Notes: generated by a model from the sequence alone, not told the origin. Numbered from the stretch's first letter, positions 47,485 through 61,108 are shown. The stretch: DNA of 64,000 nt from Coffea arabica (GCF_036785885.1 NC_092326.1:1-64000), one strand, 5' to 3'. Program-made: numbers and translations.

Positions 47485-50400
47485 TCATTCCAAACTGGAT
47501 GATCTGCTCCATCTTCTTCTCAAGTAATCTTCCACAGAAAGAGGGCTGCTCTGATCCTGACTGCTGAATGATGTCGAGTTGTCACATACATCAAGCAATG
47601 CAAGACTTAAATGAGACTCTGCACTTGATTCCGGGTACACTTCATCATCATCGTAGTCCCCCTGATTTTCTGGATTAGCCCCAAGTTCTGTGCTTATTTC
47701 TTCACCCAAGTGCTCCTCCCCAGTTAAGATCTTCAATATCTGCAATGCGGGAAAGAAAAGGCTCAAGAAAAGTGCATGTACAATCACAAACGACTTCAAG
47801 AACGTTCTGTCCAAAATACCTGGCTCATTTTAGGACGAACTCTGGCTGCCTGTGTAAGACACAATTTTGCAGCAAGAGCCATCCTGTGCATTTCAGACTC
47901 ATCAAAATTGTCATCAAGATTTTGATCCAATATGCCTTTCACATCGCCACTCTCTAACTTTGGCTTGGCCTGGACGTGTCATTGTCGACAGCAAGACAGG
48001 CAACAATTTAAGTTTAACAAACAACGTAAAAAAGGAAGTCAAAAGTTTAAACATCTTGTATGAAAAGGCTCTTAAATTTACCCAAATGACTAGACTTTCT
48101 CGGCCCTTGGAGGTGTCAAAACCAATTGGCTTTCTTCCAGATAACAATTCCAGCAGAACCACGCCGAAAGAGTAGACATCAACTTTCTCGCTCACTTTGC
48201 CATACATAAAATACTCGGGTGCAAGATAGCCAAAGGTTCCCACCACATCACAATCAGTAATGAAAGATGCCTTGGTAGGTCCCCATATCGCTAGCCCGAA
48301 ATCGGATAGCTACAATACCATGATCGATGTTAAAGATGATGCGCATGCTGGATTGCTATCAGTTAATTGAAGTTTCAACTGTCATAGTGTAACTAACTAC
48401 CGTATGACAACAGTATTTATGTCTGATGCATCACCTGTGGTTCAAATTCATCAGCTAGAAGAATGTTGGAAGACTTGACATCTCTGTGAATGACCGGCCG
48501 GGCGCACCGGCTGTGTAGATAATTTAGTGCTTCAGCAACCCCAATAGCAACCTTGAATCTCACTTCCCAGGGCAAGACGAATCTTTCCTTCCCAGTGCCT
48601 GGCAAGGTTTGGCATTCAGCAGCTTAGTATCAGGGTTACATGTTGAGAAATTAATGACCAAAAAGAGAAGTACAAACTTTTGATAGGGCTATATGTGTAG
48701 TGAAGAGCATCACCGTGTATGTTCTCTTCCAGATTTCCTTTGGGGACAAAATCATAGACAGAAATCAAATCATTATCTGATATACAGATTCCAAGCAGCG
48801 GAGTGATGCTTCTGTGCTTCAATGTGGTCATTATATCAACTTCCAGGGAAAATTCCTTCCATGCTTCTTTTGATGACTTCAAAATCTTTACTGCCACGGG
48901 TTTGCCATCAGGAAGGATCCCCTTGTAGACGCAATTGCACCCTCCTTTGCCAATTAGATTATCTGCAGCAACTTTGTTGTTAGAAAAAGATGTGCTCAAT
49001 TTTGAAGGTAATTACAAGACACAAAAAAAAAAAAAAAAAAAAAATTGGGACCAACAGCTAAAATCAATAACCTGAACAGAATTGAGATGTTGCGGATTTT
49101 AGAGTCTCGTGGCTGAACAGTTTGCAGCCAGGCGATTTTGTGCTCAGTAGATGCTCCAAATCGCTTGGCGGCTGAGCTGAGACGGAAACATTATCTGTTC
49201 TTCCCAAAGCATTCTGGGGAATTTCCAGCAGGGATCGGTTTGGTAAACTCATTACCCACTGAACCACGGTCATCTTTCTTGCTTCCACAGATGGCTGAGT
49301 AATTGCGCTAGCTGTTTGGAGTAGAGGCCAGCCAGGTCTCTGCTGTGTGAAATCCTCTACTGGAAGAGATATCGAACTCAGGGAACTTCTCTTGCGTCTT
49401 TGTGTAGGGCTGATTACAGATTCATCTCTTGGGTATCTATCAGCTTCTGTGCATCCGCATTCAGAGCTCTGACACACTTCATGACTGAGCCTTCCCAAAT
49501 CTGATATCTCCGAGTCACCGAATTCTGAAGGGCACTCTGTGCAAGTGGGATTTCCATTCAGATATAAACTAGGCTTCGGGTCTCCTTGGGAACCTATATT
49601 TATTATGCGAAAAGCAAATTATCAATCTCGTCAGAGTACTTCCAGAATGAGCCATACATGCATGTACCTGGCTGCTGCTGCTGATCATTAGAACACCTCC
49701 GGTACACAACCTTCCCATTATGAATAGCCATGACTTCAGTCGTCAAAGGCAGCCTCTTTGCACAATGTTTAGCGATTGAAACTCTGCCTCTGCATCCAAC
49801 GAAAAGAATAAATCATAAAAAAGAAAAAAAAAAGAAAAAAGAAGAAGATAGAAGCCAATCAATCGATGTCAACTGATAAAGTTTTCTCATTTTTGAGCTT
49901 CCTGTTCTTATGCTATACTCACCCTAGAAGACTGTTCTTGTTTATCCCAACAATTACAGCGACTGCTGCACGATTCTTTGCCTCCCTCACCAGAAGCTTT
50001 CTGATTGAACTTCCTTTTACTACCTCAACAGCAAGTCCAACCTGAAAATTGAAATCCTCAGCTCAGTCAACCGGTCTGAATGAGCAAATCAAACCCATGC
50101 AACTAGTATTATAGTATACTGGTATAGTTTCGACTCATTTTAGGTTCAAGAAAGAAAAACGAACAAACAAAACCAGAACCTGTTTTTGGTGGCATAGGTC
50201 TTTATACTCATCTAGATAGTCATCCATCAAAGCCTGAGCTTTTGAAGTGGAATCTGAAAAAAAGAGGATCAATATCACCACGTCAATGTCAAGCCTCGAC
50301 TCCTATGCATGCCCAGATTAATGAGATTGAGAATATCGATCCCAACCTAATTATACACTTCTACCTGAATTTCGACATACGTGAAGAGCAACAACGCAAT

Positions 50401-50557
50401 CTCCAGGATCAGCGACTTTCACCACAGCCCAGTCCAGCAACTCCCTTGTGTGCCCATCAAATCCTATGCCAACCACCACACTCCTTTTCTCCCTACCCAT
50501 GTCTTCCTCCCCTATACCCATTTCTGCTCTTCCTTGATTCATTGCCAATCCATTCAC
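47485..50557 (-). CDS. USP-domain receptor-like cytoplasmic kinase
   Basis: Ten exons on minus, all GT-AG: 50557-50365, 50253-50180, 50041-49923, 49789-49668, 49593-49072, 48962-48714, 48598-48435, 48309-48082, 47969-47820, 47739-47485; together 691 residues. Exons 1-4 encode a universal-stress-protein (adenine-nucleotide alpha-hydrolase-like) domain ([20 protein letters not shown] to the VAVIVGI and [10 protein letters not shown] region). Exon 5 is a Ser-rich linker. The kinase domain follows: [11 protein letters not shown] loop (348-358), Lys369 in VAVKIL, HRD 464-466, DFG 484-486, APE 511-513. All catalytic residues are present, so it should be active. The tail ends [16 protein letters not shown], a conserved C-terminus of the At2g16750/At4g35030/At5g63940 group (from memory). 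No signal peptide or membrane helix, so it is cytoplasmic. The substrate is unknown. Confidence 0.92.
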
Positions 50558-51814
50558 CGTTCAAGAGCATCTATTACTATTAGGCTGAACCTGCCACTCC
50601 TCCAGAAGAGAAGGAAGGCGCTTTTGCTTCCCTCTAGAAATTTGAAAGCTGCAGGCCAGAAACAAGACAAATTAATTCTTCCAAGTGAATTATTACTCCC
50701 ATGAAGCTGGAACTCATTTACTTCAGATGATATTTGCAGCTAGAAAATCCAGAGGTCTTGAAAGAATTAGAAAGCAGATCACCACAAGAGTTGGATTTAT
50801 TAAAAAGGCTAAGGTACCATAGGGGACGTCATATCTACAGATACACGTTGAATTTGCTAAAACTAAACAGGACCCGACAACATGAACCTACCTAATGTTT
50901 GAATCCATATTGCCTTCTTCCAATCCCATCAAGCATTAATCAAAATGAAAGTGCCCCCAGAGATCATTAGAAAACCTACTTCAACTAACTAATGTTTTAA
51001 AGGTGTTAAAGGCGTGGGTGCCATGGTGACAAGGAAGCTTACTTCAGCTAATCTATTTCTATTTTTTAAAAGTGGTTCAATTATTTTCCATTAAAAAAAA
51101 AAAAAAAAAGGATTCGTGGGATCAGCAGAGAAGGTGACGAAAAGGAAATGCCAATTAAGAAAAAAGGTGATGGAAAACCGTCGGCAAGAAATTGGATTCA
51201 TGGTTTGAGGGGGAAAAGATTTTCATTTTCCCTTTTTTTAAAAAAAAAAAAATCTGAAAATCTGCTTTTGGTGTTTTGTTCTTTTATTAGGCTGTTAACG
51301 AAACAGGCAATAATTCGCGGGGGAAACCCTGGTAACCGGATATTTTAACGACCGACAAAATGGCCTGAGAACCCTCCACCGGCTTTTGCGGGTGAACGGT
51401 TGCCACGAACGGCACAATTACTGTTAAACAAATTCGTAAAGGATCTTCCGATAATTCAAGTTCAATTCTTGTACCATTTTCTATCCCAACATCTATCTAT
51501 TAAATCGTCATATATTCTTTATAAACATCTCGTCCTAATTCTTTTTCTTGCCCTTCCTTTTAAGTTTTAACGCTATTGTTGATAGGGTAAAACACAAAAG
51601 ATATCAGATTGAAAAAAATAAATAAAATTTAACTAAAAAATGGGTTTTTAATGAATTTTCTTTTTTATTTAGCTATTATACATTGTTATTTAGTCTATTA
51701 TCTTCTGTAGTCTACCCTGTGACTAATTGTTGAAACTTAGAGGAACAAGAAAAAGAATGAAAATGAAGTATTCATAAAGGATATATGACAATGTAATAAT
51801 GGACAATCATTCTT
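50558..51814. other. Kinase upstream region, no gene seen
   Basis: Contains the leader and promoter of the kinase gene. The plus-strand frames at 50242-50583 and 50381-50704 are shadows of kinase exon 1 or unsupported. A/T runs at 51094 and 51238 only. Confidence 0.45.
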
Positions 51815-51945
51815 CGCCGGAAAATTGTTGCGTCGTTTTCCGTGATTACATTTTCCTATTACATTTTTCCCTCACATACATCAAATCGCTACAGTAAGTA
51901 ATTTTTCTACAAAAAAAAAATCATAGAAAATGCAATCCAAATAAG
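51815..51945. mobile_element. MITE, TTTGGATTG family, diverged copy
   Basis: Shares GCGTCGTTTTC, TGATTACATTTTCCTATTA and CTCACATACATCAAATCGCT with the copy at 60517. Its right end is AAATGCAATCCAAATAA. Confidence 0.6.
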
Positions 51946-53780
51946 GCACTTAGTTTTGGGAATAGGAAATGGTATAATTAACTGGGACGGAAGATTCTTT
52001 GTCACTAAAACTTTTTTCGAACGGATCGGACTTGTCAGCCGGCTGCTAGAGCCAATGGTTCCGATTAACAATTCTAACCAAACCACACATAATTTAGTAG
52101 TATTACTTAGGATTATTGACTATTTGGCAATACCTAACTCATAATAATAATCAGAAGAAAAATGGGTGGTTGGTTGAATTCCATTAGACTCTCCGTTAAT
52201 TACAAGTGTAACTCGATACTTTAAACGAAATTTGTCAAACATAAGATTTATTAAAACTCCAAAAAGCTTCTTATTTAGCCACGAAAGCTGTCACAATTAG
52301 AGTAATCACTTTTATTGCTTAAAGAGACATCATTGATTATCATGTGAAATAAAGTTGAGAGTATCTCATACATTAGTAATTGCGACTACTTAAAAGTTGT
52401 GTTTGTTGGTTTTCTTTTGAAGCAAATACATGAAATAAACATCCTATGTTCATAAGATCTAACTTAATTAATTAATAGAGACAGTAATCAGGTGATTGTG
52501 TGGTCTCTAATTCAATTCTTTTCTTCCACTTTTAAGGCTTAGAGTCTCTCCTTGAAACATAATAAATAAATGAATAAATATATATCACAATATTTTTAGA
52601 TAGGCGAGGGTTAATCAAAACGACAGAAACATTTAGAGGTATTGGTGCACATAGAAATTAGAGGGCCAAGGTTATAGGCTTGATTTTAGTTGATTATTTT
52701 AAGTGATTATAGATTCTAATTTTAGATAATATGTTTTTGCGATCTTATCTATTAATTATAACCAAAAAAGGTAAAATCTATATAATCACCTTCTATAGTT
52801 AATCACCTTCTATAGTCAGATTTTTACAAAATTTAAAACAAACGAGAACAAGGCCTAGTGTTGACCAAAGCTAAATTCTGGCTGAATAGCCTTCAAAAAA
52901 TAAAAATAAAATTACGGTCGAGCAATTACGTGATACTCAATAAATAAATCTATCACAGTATAGATATACAGAAAACTTAAATTAGAACTTAGCTTAAGAT
53001 AGCTTTCATCTCTACAAATTTTATATTCACTACACTACGTCTATCTGGATTTAGAGGTCTCGGATTCAAATTCCTCTACCTCTCTCCACTTCTTAAATTT
53101 CATCTCTCCCGTGCTTGGAAAAAAAAAAAAAACAAGTGCTCACCAATAAATTCTTAGAGTATTAATTTATGTTGTGGTTGGGGGATAATGAACCAGGAGT
53201 TGAAAATGGGCGTGGACGGGGGTTGTTGAGGGTAAAGCTGTAAAGTGCTCAACCCTTGATCTCCCAAGTTTAATTTAGTTATTTATTTATTTGTTCAAGG
53301 TCTTCGAGGAATTTCAGCAAAAAAAAAAATTGTTTATGCGCGCTTACCAATTTCATGCGGTCCATGCACGAAATTGACTAGTCCGAGACGTGCTGCCCCT
53401 TCAAAGACTCAACCCATAGGTTAGCAGTCAAATTTAGAAAAATTGATTAGTCTGTGTTACATAAAATTGTAGATGGAGAAGACAAGACAAGACAAGACAA
53501 GAAGGCTAATTCTCTCCGATGATTCTTCTTCTTCTTCTTTTTCTCACCATCTTTCTCACCAAGTTCACAATCTGGAAAATTTTGTATGACAAGAATTAAT
53601 TCATATACGCCAAAGGAAAAAAAGAAAATATCATTCCATTACGAATGTAGTTTGGAAGGTCAGTAGGCCCAGTACGCTATATATGCATTCTTTGTTAACG
53701 GACAAAATGAACAAGTCTTTTGGTTGGTTTTGGGGGAGGTGAAGATGCATTCGACTATATTTATATCTATTATTATATAT
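51946..53780. other. Intergenic DNA between kinase gene and tandem array
   Basis: No gene recognised. A SINE-like segment at about 53025-53134 has GGATTCAAATTCC and ends in an A run, but I found no target duplication. (GACAA)n and (CTT)n short repeats lie at 53480-53502 and 53524-53540. Confidence 0.4.
53025..53134 (+). mobile_element. Possible SINE fragment
   Basis: Has a tRNA B-box-like GGATTCAAATTCC and an A tail of about 14. Direct repeats were not found, so this is weaker than the other SINE calls. Confidence 0.4.
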
Positions 53781-55395
53781 GATGAGTTAATCTTATATAC
53801 ACTGTCAATGTATAAACTATCACGATTGGATACAGACACATATGCAAAATTTGGATTTCAAATGCAAATTCAAATTATGTGTCATACCATATATATATAT
53901 ATATTATATGAGTTAATCTTATGTATATTATCAATGTATAAGTTATCACGGTTAGATACAGACACATATACAAAATTTAAATTTCAAATGCAAATTCAGA
54001 TTATGTGTCATACCATCTATTTATATATCTAATATATATGATGAATTAATCTTATATATACTGACAATGTATAAACTATCACGGTTAGATACAGATACAC
54101 ATGTGCAATATTTGGATTTCAAATACAAATTCAAATTATGTGCCATACCATCTATTTATATCTATTATATATGATGAGTTAATCTTATATATATACTGTC
54201 AATGTATAAATTATGACGGTTGGATACATACATATGTGTAATATTTGGATTTCAAATGCAAATTCAGATTATGTGTCATACCATCTATTTATATATCTAA
54301 TATATATGATGAATTAATCTTATATATACTGTCAATGTATAAACTATCACGGTTAGATACAGATACACATGTGCAATATTTGGATTTCAAATACAAATTC
54401 AAATTATGTGCCATACCATCTATTTATATCTATTATATATGATGAGTTAATCTTATATATATACTGTCAATGTATAAATTATGACGGTTGGATACATACA
54501 TATGTGTAATATTTGGATTTCAAATGCAAATTCAGATTATGTGTCATACCATCTATTTATATATCTAATATATATGATGAATTAATCTTATATATACTGT
54601 CAATGTATAAACTATCACGGTTAGATACAGATACACATGTGCAATATTTGGATTTCAAATACAAATTCAAATTATGTGCCATACCATCTATTTATATCTA
54701 TTATATATGATGAGTTAATCTTATATATATACTGTCAATGTATAAATTATGACGGTTGGATACATACATATGTGTAATATTTGGATTTCAAATGCAAATT
54801 CAGATTATGTGTCATACCATCTATTTATATATCTAATATATATGATGAATTAATCTTATATATACTGTCAATGTATAAACTATCACGGTTAGATACAGAT
54901 ACACATGTGCAATATTTGGATTTCAAATACAAATTCAAATTATGTGCCATACCATCTATTTATATCTATTATATATGATGAGTTAATCTTATATATATAC
55001 TGTCAATGTATAAATTATGACGGTTGGATACATACATATGTGTAATATTTGGATTTCAAATGCAAATTCAGATTATGTGTCATACCATCTATTTATATAT
55101 CTAATATATATGATGAATTAATCTTATATATACTGTCAATGTATAAACTATCACGGTTAGATACAGATACACATGTGCAATATTTGGATTTCAAATACAA
55201 ATTCAAATTATGTGCCATACCATCTATTTATATCTATTATATATGATGAGTTAATCTTATATATACTGTTAATGTATAAATTATCACAGTTGGATACAGA
55301 TACACATGCAAAATTTGAATTTCAAATGCAAATTCAGATTATGTATCGTATATCTAGTGATAAAAGTGTATACATCGTCATCATATATATAGAAG
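53781..55395 (+). repeat. Tandem array of about 134-bp monomers in 268-bp higher-order units
   Basis: Monomers begin with GATGARTTAATCTTATATA and contain TGTCAATGTATAAA and ATTTGGATTTCAAAT. About 12 monomers are present. From 54040 on, two types alternate (starts at 54040, 54173, 54308, 54441 and so on), giving a 268-bp dimer repeated about five times with almost no change; the open frame at 54245, 54513, 54781 and 55049 translates identically each time. The outer monomers are more diverged. The frames are products of the repeat, not genes. Confidence 0.93.
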
Positions 55396-55892
55396 ATTAA
55401 TCATATATATATATATACACACACACAAACACACACTATTTGTCAACTGTGAAATACGCAATGTGATCTTTTTGCGGCAGGAGGGAATTCAACGGTCACA
55501 TACAGCTAGCGTACGATGAAGGGAAACAGAAAACGGAGTCGGCGAAATTTGTTTCGTCAAACTTAATTTGTTGGTAATCCCATCCTAAACATGATGACGT
55601 GATTTGTTTAGAGTTGAATTGTGTTTAGCTGATAAGGACAAATTATTTCTGAGAGGGAAAAGATAATCAAATAGCTCGAACTTTTTTGACGTACGAACGG
55701 CTGCTGCTTTTGGCACTTCCTTGGGTGGACGTCTTTTTCCAACACAGAAAGCCGCCCATGACTGAAGCTGAAAAGCATTATTGACCGACAGTACTGGTAA
55801 CACGTGGTCCAGCGGCATTCTTGTCAATTTCTCCACGTACGGACACGAGTTATGTATACAAATGCGGTATGGGTATGGAATGAATTGAATTG
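55396..55892. other. Intergenic DNA, no gene seen
   Basis: The minus frame 55585-55947 (120 codons) overlaps the start of a SINE and has no family resemblance, so it is not called. A short (TA)n(CA)n tract lies at 55404-55436. Confidence 0.45.
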
Positions 55893-56112
55893 TAACCACT
55901 GGGCCATCAGCGAGGGATTTAAGTTCCTCTTTGGACTCAAATCTCACCGGCAGCGAAAAAAATCTAAGAATTATGTCATAGCACTCTCTTAATCTAGTTG
56001 GATCTGTATACTCACTAGCCCCTACAACAGTCTCCTTAGGCTTCCTCTCCCCCTAGATTATGATAGAGTAGGTTATACAAATATATCGTTGCTGACAAAA
56101 AAAAAAAAAAAA
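55893..56112 (+). mobile_element. SINE with 17-bp target duplication
   Basis: Flanked by identical TGGAATGAATTGAATTG (55876-55892 and 56113-56129). It starts TAACCACTGGGCCATCAGCG and ends in about 15 A after CGTTGCTGAC. Length 220 bp. Confidence 0.8.
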
Positions 56113-56363
56113 TGGAATGAATTGAATTGAATGGAATTGAATGATGATCCTCCTCTCCTCCTTCCTGAGCTAAAGTAGTACCAATTCGAAGGAAAAAATT
56201 CCTTGCAAAGAAAGGACAAAAATCCTTATGACCTTTTGCTTAACATTTTGTACCCTACGCATCATTTCCATCCAAGCGTAACTGTATTCTTATCGTTCTT
56301 TTTTTCTCTCGGGTGAAATGCTTGTAATTTTAAAAATTTCACATTATAGAATGACCTCTTTCA

Positions 56364-56527
56364 CTTTCAGCGGGCAGTTCGAATGATACCTCCCCTAGAT
56401 TTTTACCTTGAGAACATCAGGTCAACCCCCACTGACTATCGTGTGGTGCATCCTTGGAGCAGACTCTGCTTTATCACAGTGGGACTAGTTTGACGTAAAT
56501 CGGAATATCCCTTGTATTAAGAAAAAA
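56364..56527 (+). mobile_element. SINE-like retroposon with 16-bp target duplication
   Basis: Flanked by identical AGAATGACCTCTTTCA (56348-56363 and 56528-56543). It ends CCCTTGTATTAAG and a short A tail. It contains AGGTCAACCCCCACTGAC, a possible B-box remnant. Confidence 0.75.
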
Positions 56528-57299
56528 AGAATGACCTCTTTCATTAGTTAAAGAGAATTGCTTTCAAAAAAAAAAAAAAAAATTTGTTTTTGGCCAGTAA
56601 CATTAGGACCTGTCTAGTCATGATTATTGATTGGATAGGGTTAGGGTTGTGGTGTGGAGCGGTTTAATTTTGCATCCATGAGTGGTTTAATTTTACGTCC
56701 GTGAGGGTTTACTAGCCTACTTGTTTCAACTGAGAAAAGGGAAAATAGAATGGATTGAATCATGCATGTGTATGTATGTGTATATATATATATACACACA
56801 CAGTGCCGAAGTCATGTAACTGAGTGCAATTGCACCTTTCAATTTTGAGAAAATATTTGAGAAAGTTTTAACCTAAAAAAATTCTACTCTTTCCTATCAT
56901 TCATTGCCCCACTAGATAATTGAAAATTCATAATCATTACTCTTTACAAGAGTGTCATACTTACCCAAAGTTGAACATGGATGTCAGTTCAAAAGTAATT
57001 TTCACTACAAATTTCAAGCACAATTTAGATTTGAAAACATATTTAACATAAAAAAGTGAATTTTTAAGATAGATGTGTTTCTTATTAGTTTTAAACCTTA
57101 CTATTATTACAATTTTTGTGCTATTGGAACTTGACTCCCCTAACTCTAGAATCCTGACTCCACTACTAGCAGGGTCACAAATTAACTTAAGTGATCAAGT
57201 TGCCCATCCATCCATCCACCACTAAATAACCTTTCATCATTAAGAAAATAGGAAAAAAAGTACTTAATGCATGTCACCCATCTTCCAAAAGTTTTCTTA

Positions 57300-59528
57300 C
57301 TAGTATTTTGACCCATGCTATGCACATGTTTATATTTCAATTCAAAATAATAATATATACTTATATATTGTAGTACATGATATAGTATATGAAAAAGATT
57401 AAAAATTTCAAAGAAGCGTATCCGTAACATGCTCAAAAATTTTTTTTTCGTGAGCACAAAATGGACTTTCTTAATTTAACATCTTAAATAAATTGAAACC
57501 ATAATTTGTTTGCCTATTGTTTGTCGATATACGATAAGAATTTGAATAAAATAATTTAATTTATAATGATTTACATGATAGAGCAATTGTAAACCTATTT
57601 ATCAATAGTCGACGAAAGATATCATGTTGTATCCATCTATTAAAAATTATAATATAAAAACATAAATTATAACTAATTCATTTTTCTCAATTTTAGAAAA
57701 AAATTTCTCCCATCTTGTGCCCCTAAAATTGTGGAGTGCTTATAGAATGGTGTTTTTTATATACTTTAACATAGATTACAAAAAAATCTGTGTAAGATAC
57801 AAAATAGAGTTTTAAGAATTATTAGAAACTATTACCCTTTTCATCCTTTTTTCTTGCCAACTAGCCATCCACTGTCTCCTATGACTTTCACATGTTCTAT
57901 CATGGTGCTATCCTTCCTATCGCTTGTTGTCATCTCTGTCATATTCCCATAATTTCCTTCTTTGTTCCCTCCTCTCTTTTCGTACAATCTTGATGTTCAC
58001 TTTCTTTTTTTTTGACTTTTTTCGTCTCTTTTTAATTCCTTATCATTCTCTTCCCCATTGCCTCTAACTTCCTATTCTTGCCACTTAATTTCTTGTTCTT
58101 TTCCCCTCATCATTCTCCCAAACCTTTGGATAGCTTCCAACCTCTATCCCGCACGGCCAACCTCCTTCATTTCTTCTCTCTTTTTCTTCTACCGTTCCAA
58201 TTAGAATAAAGTAATATCACAATTTTTCATTTGAGATATATTATGTTATCAAAAATCTATAGTTTTCTCTTATATACTTATAAGAATTACATACAAACAT
58301 TTGTATATAACATGCTATGTGTGTTGAAATTTTTTTTTGTAGTAATTGTGATCCACATTTCTCACAACTATTGGTCTAAGAGTACTGATTTTTCCATTTT
58401 TATTCAAAATATAACTTAACATATTGTCAATGTTACACTATTATAAAGTGAACTCAGTAAATAAAATATAAAAATGAATATTCAATGCAAATTTATAAAA
58501 ATACCAAATTTAGTTATTTTTCGTATAATTTTGAATTGAATAATTTCAAAATTTCAAAGGAGAATTTGAATCCATATTCAACTCCCAAATTGAAGGGTTA
58601 AAATTTGAAGCAAAAGAAAAAATTTAGTAACTTGCAATTTGGTTTTACACTTAAAGTATACTTATATTTGTACTTTCAAAATAAAATTGAAAAGATAAAA
58701 TTTGAAGAAAAAAAAAATCATAACCTGCAATTTTGGTTTAATGTTTTTACAATATAGTATTGGTATTTGAAAATGCAAACAAAAAACTGATAATATCTTA
58801 TAATACCCCGATTACTACAAAAAAAACTATATAAAAATGACATAGCAGTTACATATTTATATATGAAGAAAATGATAAGAATACATAAAATAATCAATAA
58901 TACCTATGGCTATTCGTAGCGTTTGTGTTTTGTACTCTTATTCCAATTTTATTAGGGTCAAAGTTAGATAAGATATATACAAATTAAGTAGATGCAGTTT
59001 AGGGACAAATGCCCATGTTTTTTCCTTAAATTGTATTGTTATTTTTTTTTGGTAGAACCGGTGTTGTTTTTATTATTATTTTTCATGAAAAAAATATTTC
59101 AAACAAAAATTTCCATATCTAAAGGCTATTAGTACTTTGTTTTTTAGTTAGTGATTTCATAATTTAGGTTTCATGAACTTGGTTTTTTAAATCCATGACC
59201 AATGAATGTTATTTACTTTCTATTTTCTATATAATTTGCCCTCTTAGTTAGAATTACTAAGTTGAAGGGTAAAATATTATTATTTACTTTTTTATTTTTA
59301 GTAGGTTTAGTGATGTTTCCTTTTTATTTAGCCTCACATTAATAGAACTCAAACCAAATTCCTGCGTAAGTGGAGCCACTTCTTACGTTTTGAATTCAAA
59401 TGACATAAAAGGATATATAACAATTTTTTTAAAAAATCAAAATTCTATAAAAGCAAAAGAACGAAGAGTTGGAAACATTCCGACTTAACCATAGTAAAAT
59501 CTCCTTTTCAAATTTATATAAATATAGA
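57300..59528 (-). mobile_element. Probable non-autonomous Helitron (about 2.2 kb)
   Basis: On minus it starts TCTATATTTATATAAATTTG (from 59528) and ends CTAG at 57300, with an imperfect CATGTGC/GCATGGG hairpin about ten bases before. The host bases are A before TC and T after CTAG, the expected A-T target. The interior is AT-rich with CT-rich blocks and no coding. It contains the repeat shared with 15207-15404. Confidence 0.52.
58412..58607 (+). repeat. Dispersed repeat, copy 2
   Basis: Matches 15207-15404 along its whole length with scattered changes. Confidence 0.75.
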
Positions 59529-59954
59529 TAACCACATAATAGAATAACGTACTTGGATGTGTAGAGTACACATATAAGCAACATTCATAGGCCAATTAAG
59601 AGGCAGGTCCCTTCATCCATGTGTGATCAAGCAATGCACGTACGTGCATGGCAAGATCAGGAATTATGGCAATAGCATCGGGGAGTACAGAGTTCTGGTG
59701 TATGGAATGATAATACTAACCTCATACTAATAATAATTAATTACTCACTTAATTTGGAAAGATGATGAGGGGGAGAAAAGGAGAACCATAATTTCGGATT
59801 CTCATTAAATATCATCTTCTTCTCTGGTGATTGAAGAGTGGTACTGAAATGTTGACCGAACTTCAAGTTGAACATGCAAAAGATTCAGTCGTCATCACCA
59901 CTGACTGCGACTGATCTGTAACACACACCAAAACTCACCCACTCAGACGCGGGG

Positions 59955-60060
59955 CCGGAGCGGTTGTTCTGCCGGAGCGATTGTTCTGAACAACCGCTCC
60001 GGAAGGTGTAACACCATTTGTACATGGTGTAACATCATCTGTATAAGGTGTAACAATTGA
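59955..60060. repeat. GC-rich hairpin plus GGTGTAAC tandem repeat
   Basis: CCGGAGCGGTTGTTC (59955-59969) has its perfect complement GAACAACCGCTCCGG at 59988-60002, with an 18-bp loop that is itself a near-copy of the left arm. Immediately after, GGTGTAAC occurs three times at about 21-bp spacing (60006, 60027, 60048). It stands out sharply from the AT-rich surroundings. Confidence 0.85.
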
Positions 60061-60516
60061 ACAACAGCAAGTAAAATAAAACAACATTTTTGTGGGTCCC
60101 ACACAACGTGAAAATCGAGTTACAAAACGTGATTTGAGCCGCACAAATTTTTGAGACTTCATCCAAACCGTGAACGGCCTGGGACGGTTGTCTCCAGGCC
60201 CCTCGTCCCACCCAAACGCACATTCTCTGCATGAATTTCTCTTTCCCTTTGTTTCTTTCTTTCCTATTCATATATGGGAAGAGTTGTCGACAGATAAGAT
60301 TTTCTGAGCAGGATACAGGGGAGTGGAGAGATTTTTGTTTTTCAACTTTTTTTATTTTATTTTATATATGTTTGCAATTTTTGTGACCACAGCTACCAAA
60401 AATATCTTTTTCTAGCCAAAACCCACTTGCGCGAAGGGCTTCATACGGGGTGTGGAGCCTTCTAGCAGTTCAAAATTCAAAAACAAATTTTGGTTTGTAT
60501 TGAAATTGTTGATAAT

Positions 60517-60655
60517 AATGTTTGGACAGCCATTTTTCGTCGAAAAAGTGCGTCGTTTTCTGTGATCACATTTTCCTATTATTTTTTTTTCTCACATACA
60601 TGAAATCGCTATATTAATTTTTCTACAAAAAATTCTGAAAAATGCAATCTAAACA
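60517..60655. mobile_element. MITE, TTTGGATTG family, diverged copy
   Basis: Shares GCGTCGTTTTC, CACATTTTCCTATTA and CTCACATACATGAAATCGCT with the copy at 51815 and ends AAATGCAATCTAAACAC. Confidence 0.6.
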
Positions 60656-60725
60656 CAAAATGAGTCTGGAACCACACAAGGACAATTGCATTTTTTACAA
60701 GAATTGAATTGCCCACCAAAAAAGG

Positions 60726-61108
60726 GTTAACATCAGAAACCTCCCCTGAGGTTTGACCTAATATCAATTAACACCCCTCAGGTTTGAAAAAAAAATCATC
60801 AACCTCTTTTGGAAGTGACATTTTTGTAACACGTCAACTCATTTGAACTAAAGTAATAATAATAAAAAAATAGAACGAAAGAGAGAGATGATAATTTTGT
60901 TTCCGCGAATATTCTTGTGGTACCACCAAGACACTTAAAAGTCTCGGTAGGGGTGGGAGGTAAGGGTTCAACCCTTATCTCCCATAATATATTTGCCACT
61001 TAATTGTAGTTGTTATTTTTAAATGACTTCCTCTAACGGAATGCCGTCGACTCCTCCTTCCCCTAAATTAAGCTAAAATAGATTATATAATTATTATTGT
61101 TGCAAAAA

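Noticed and set aside
54245-55246. Four identical 65-codon frames as a gene family
   Set aside because: They repeat exactly every 268 bp because of the tandem array; no signal of coding selection.
55585-55947. 120-codon minus-strand frame
   Set aside because: Overlaps a SINE and one of its target duplications; no family match.
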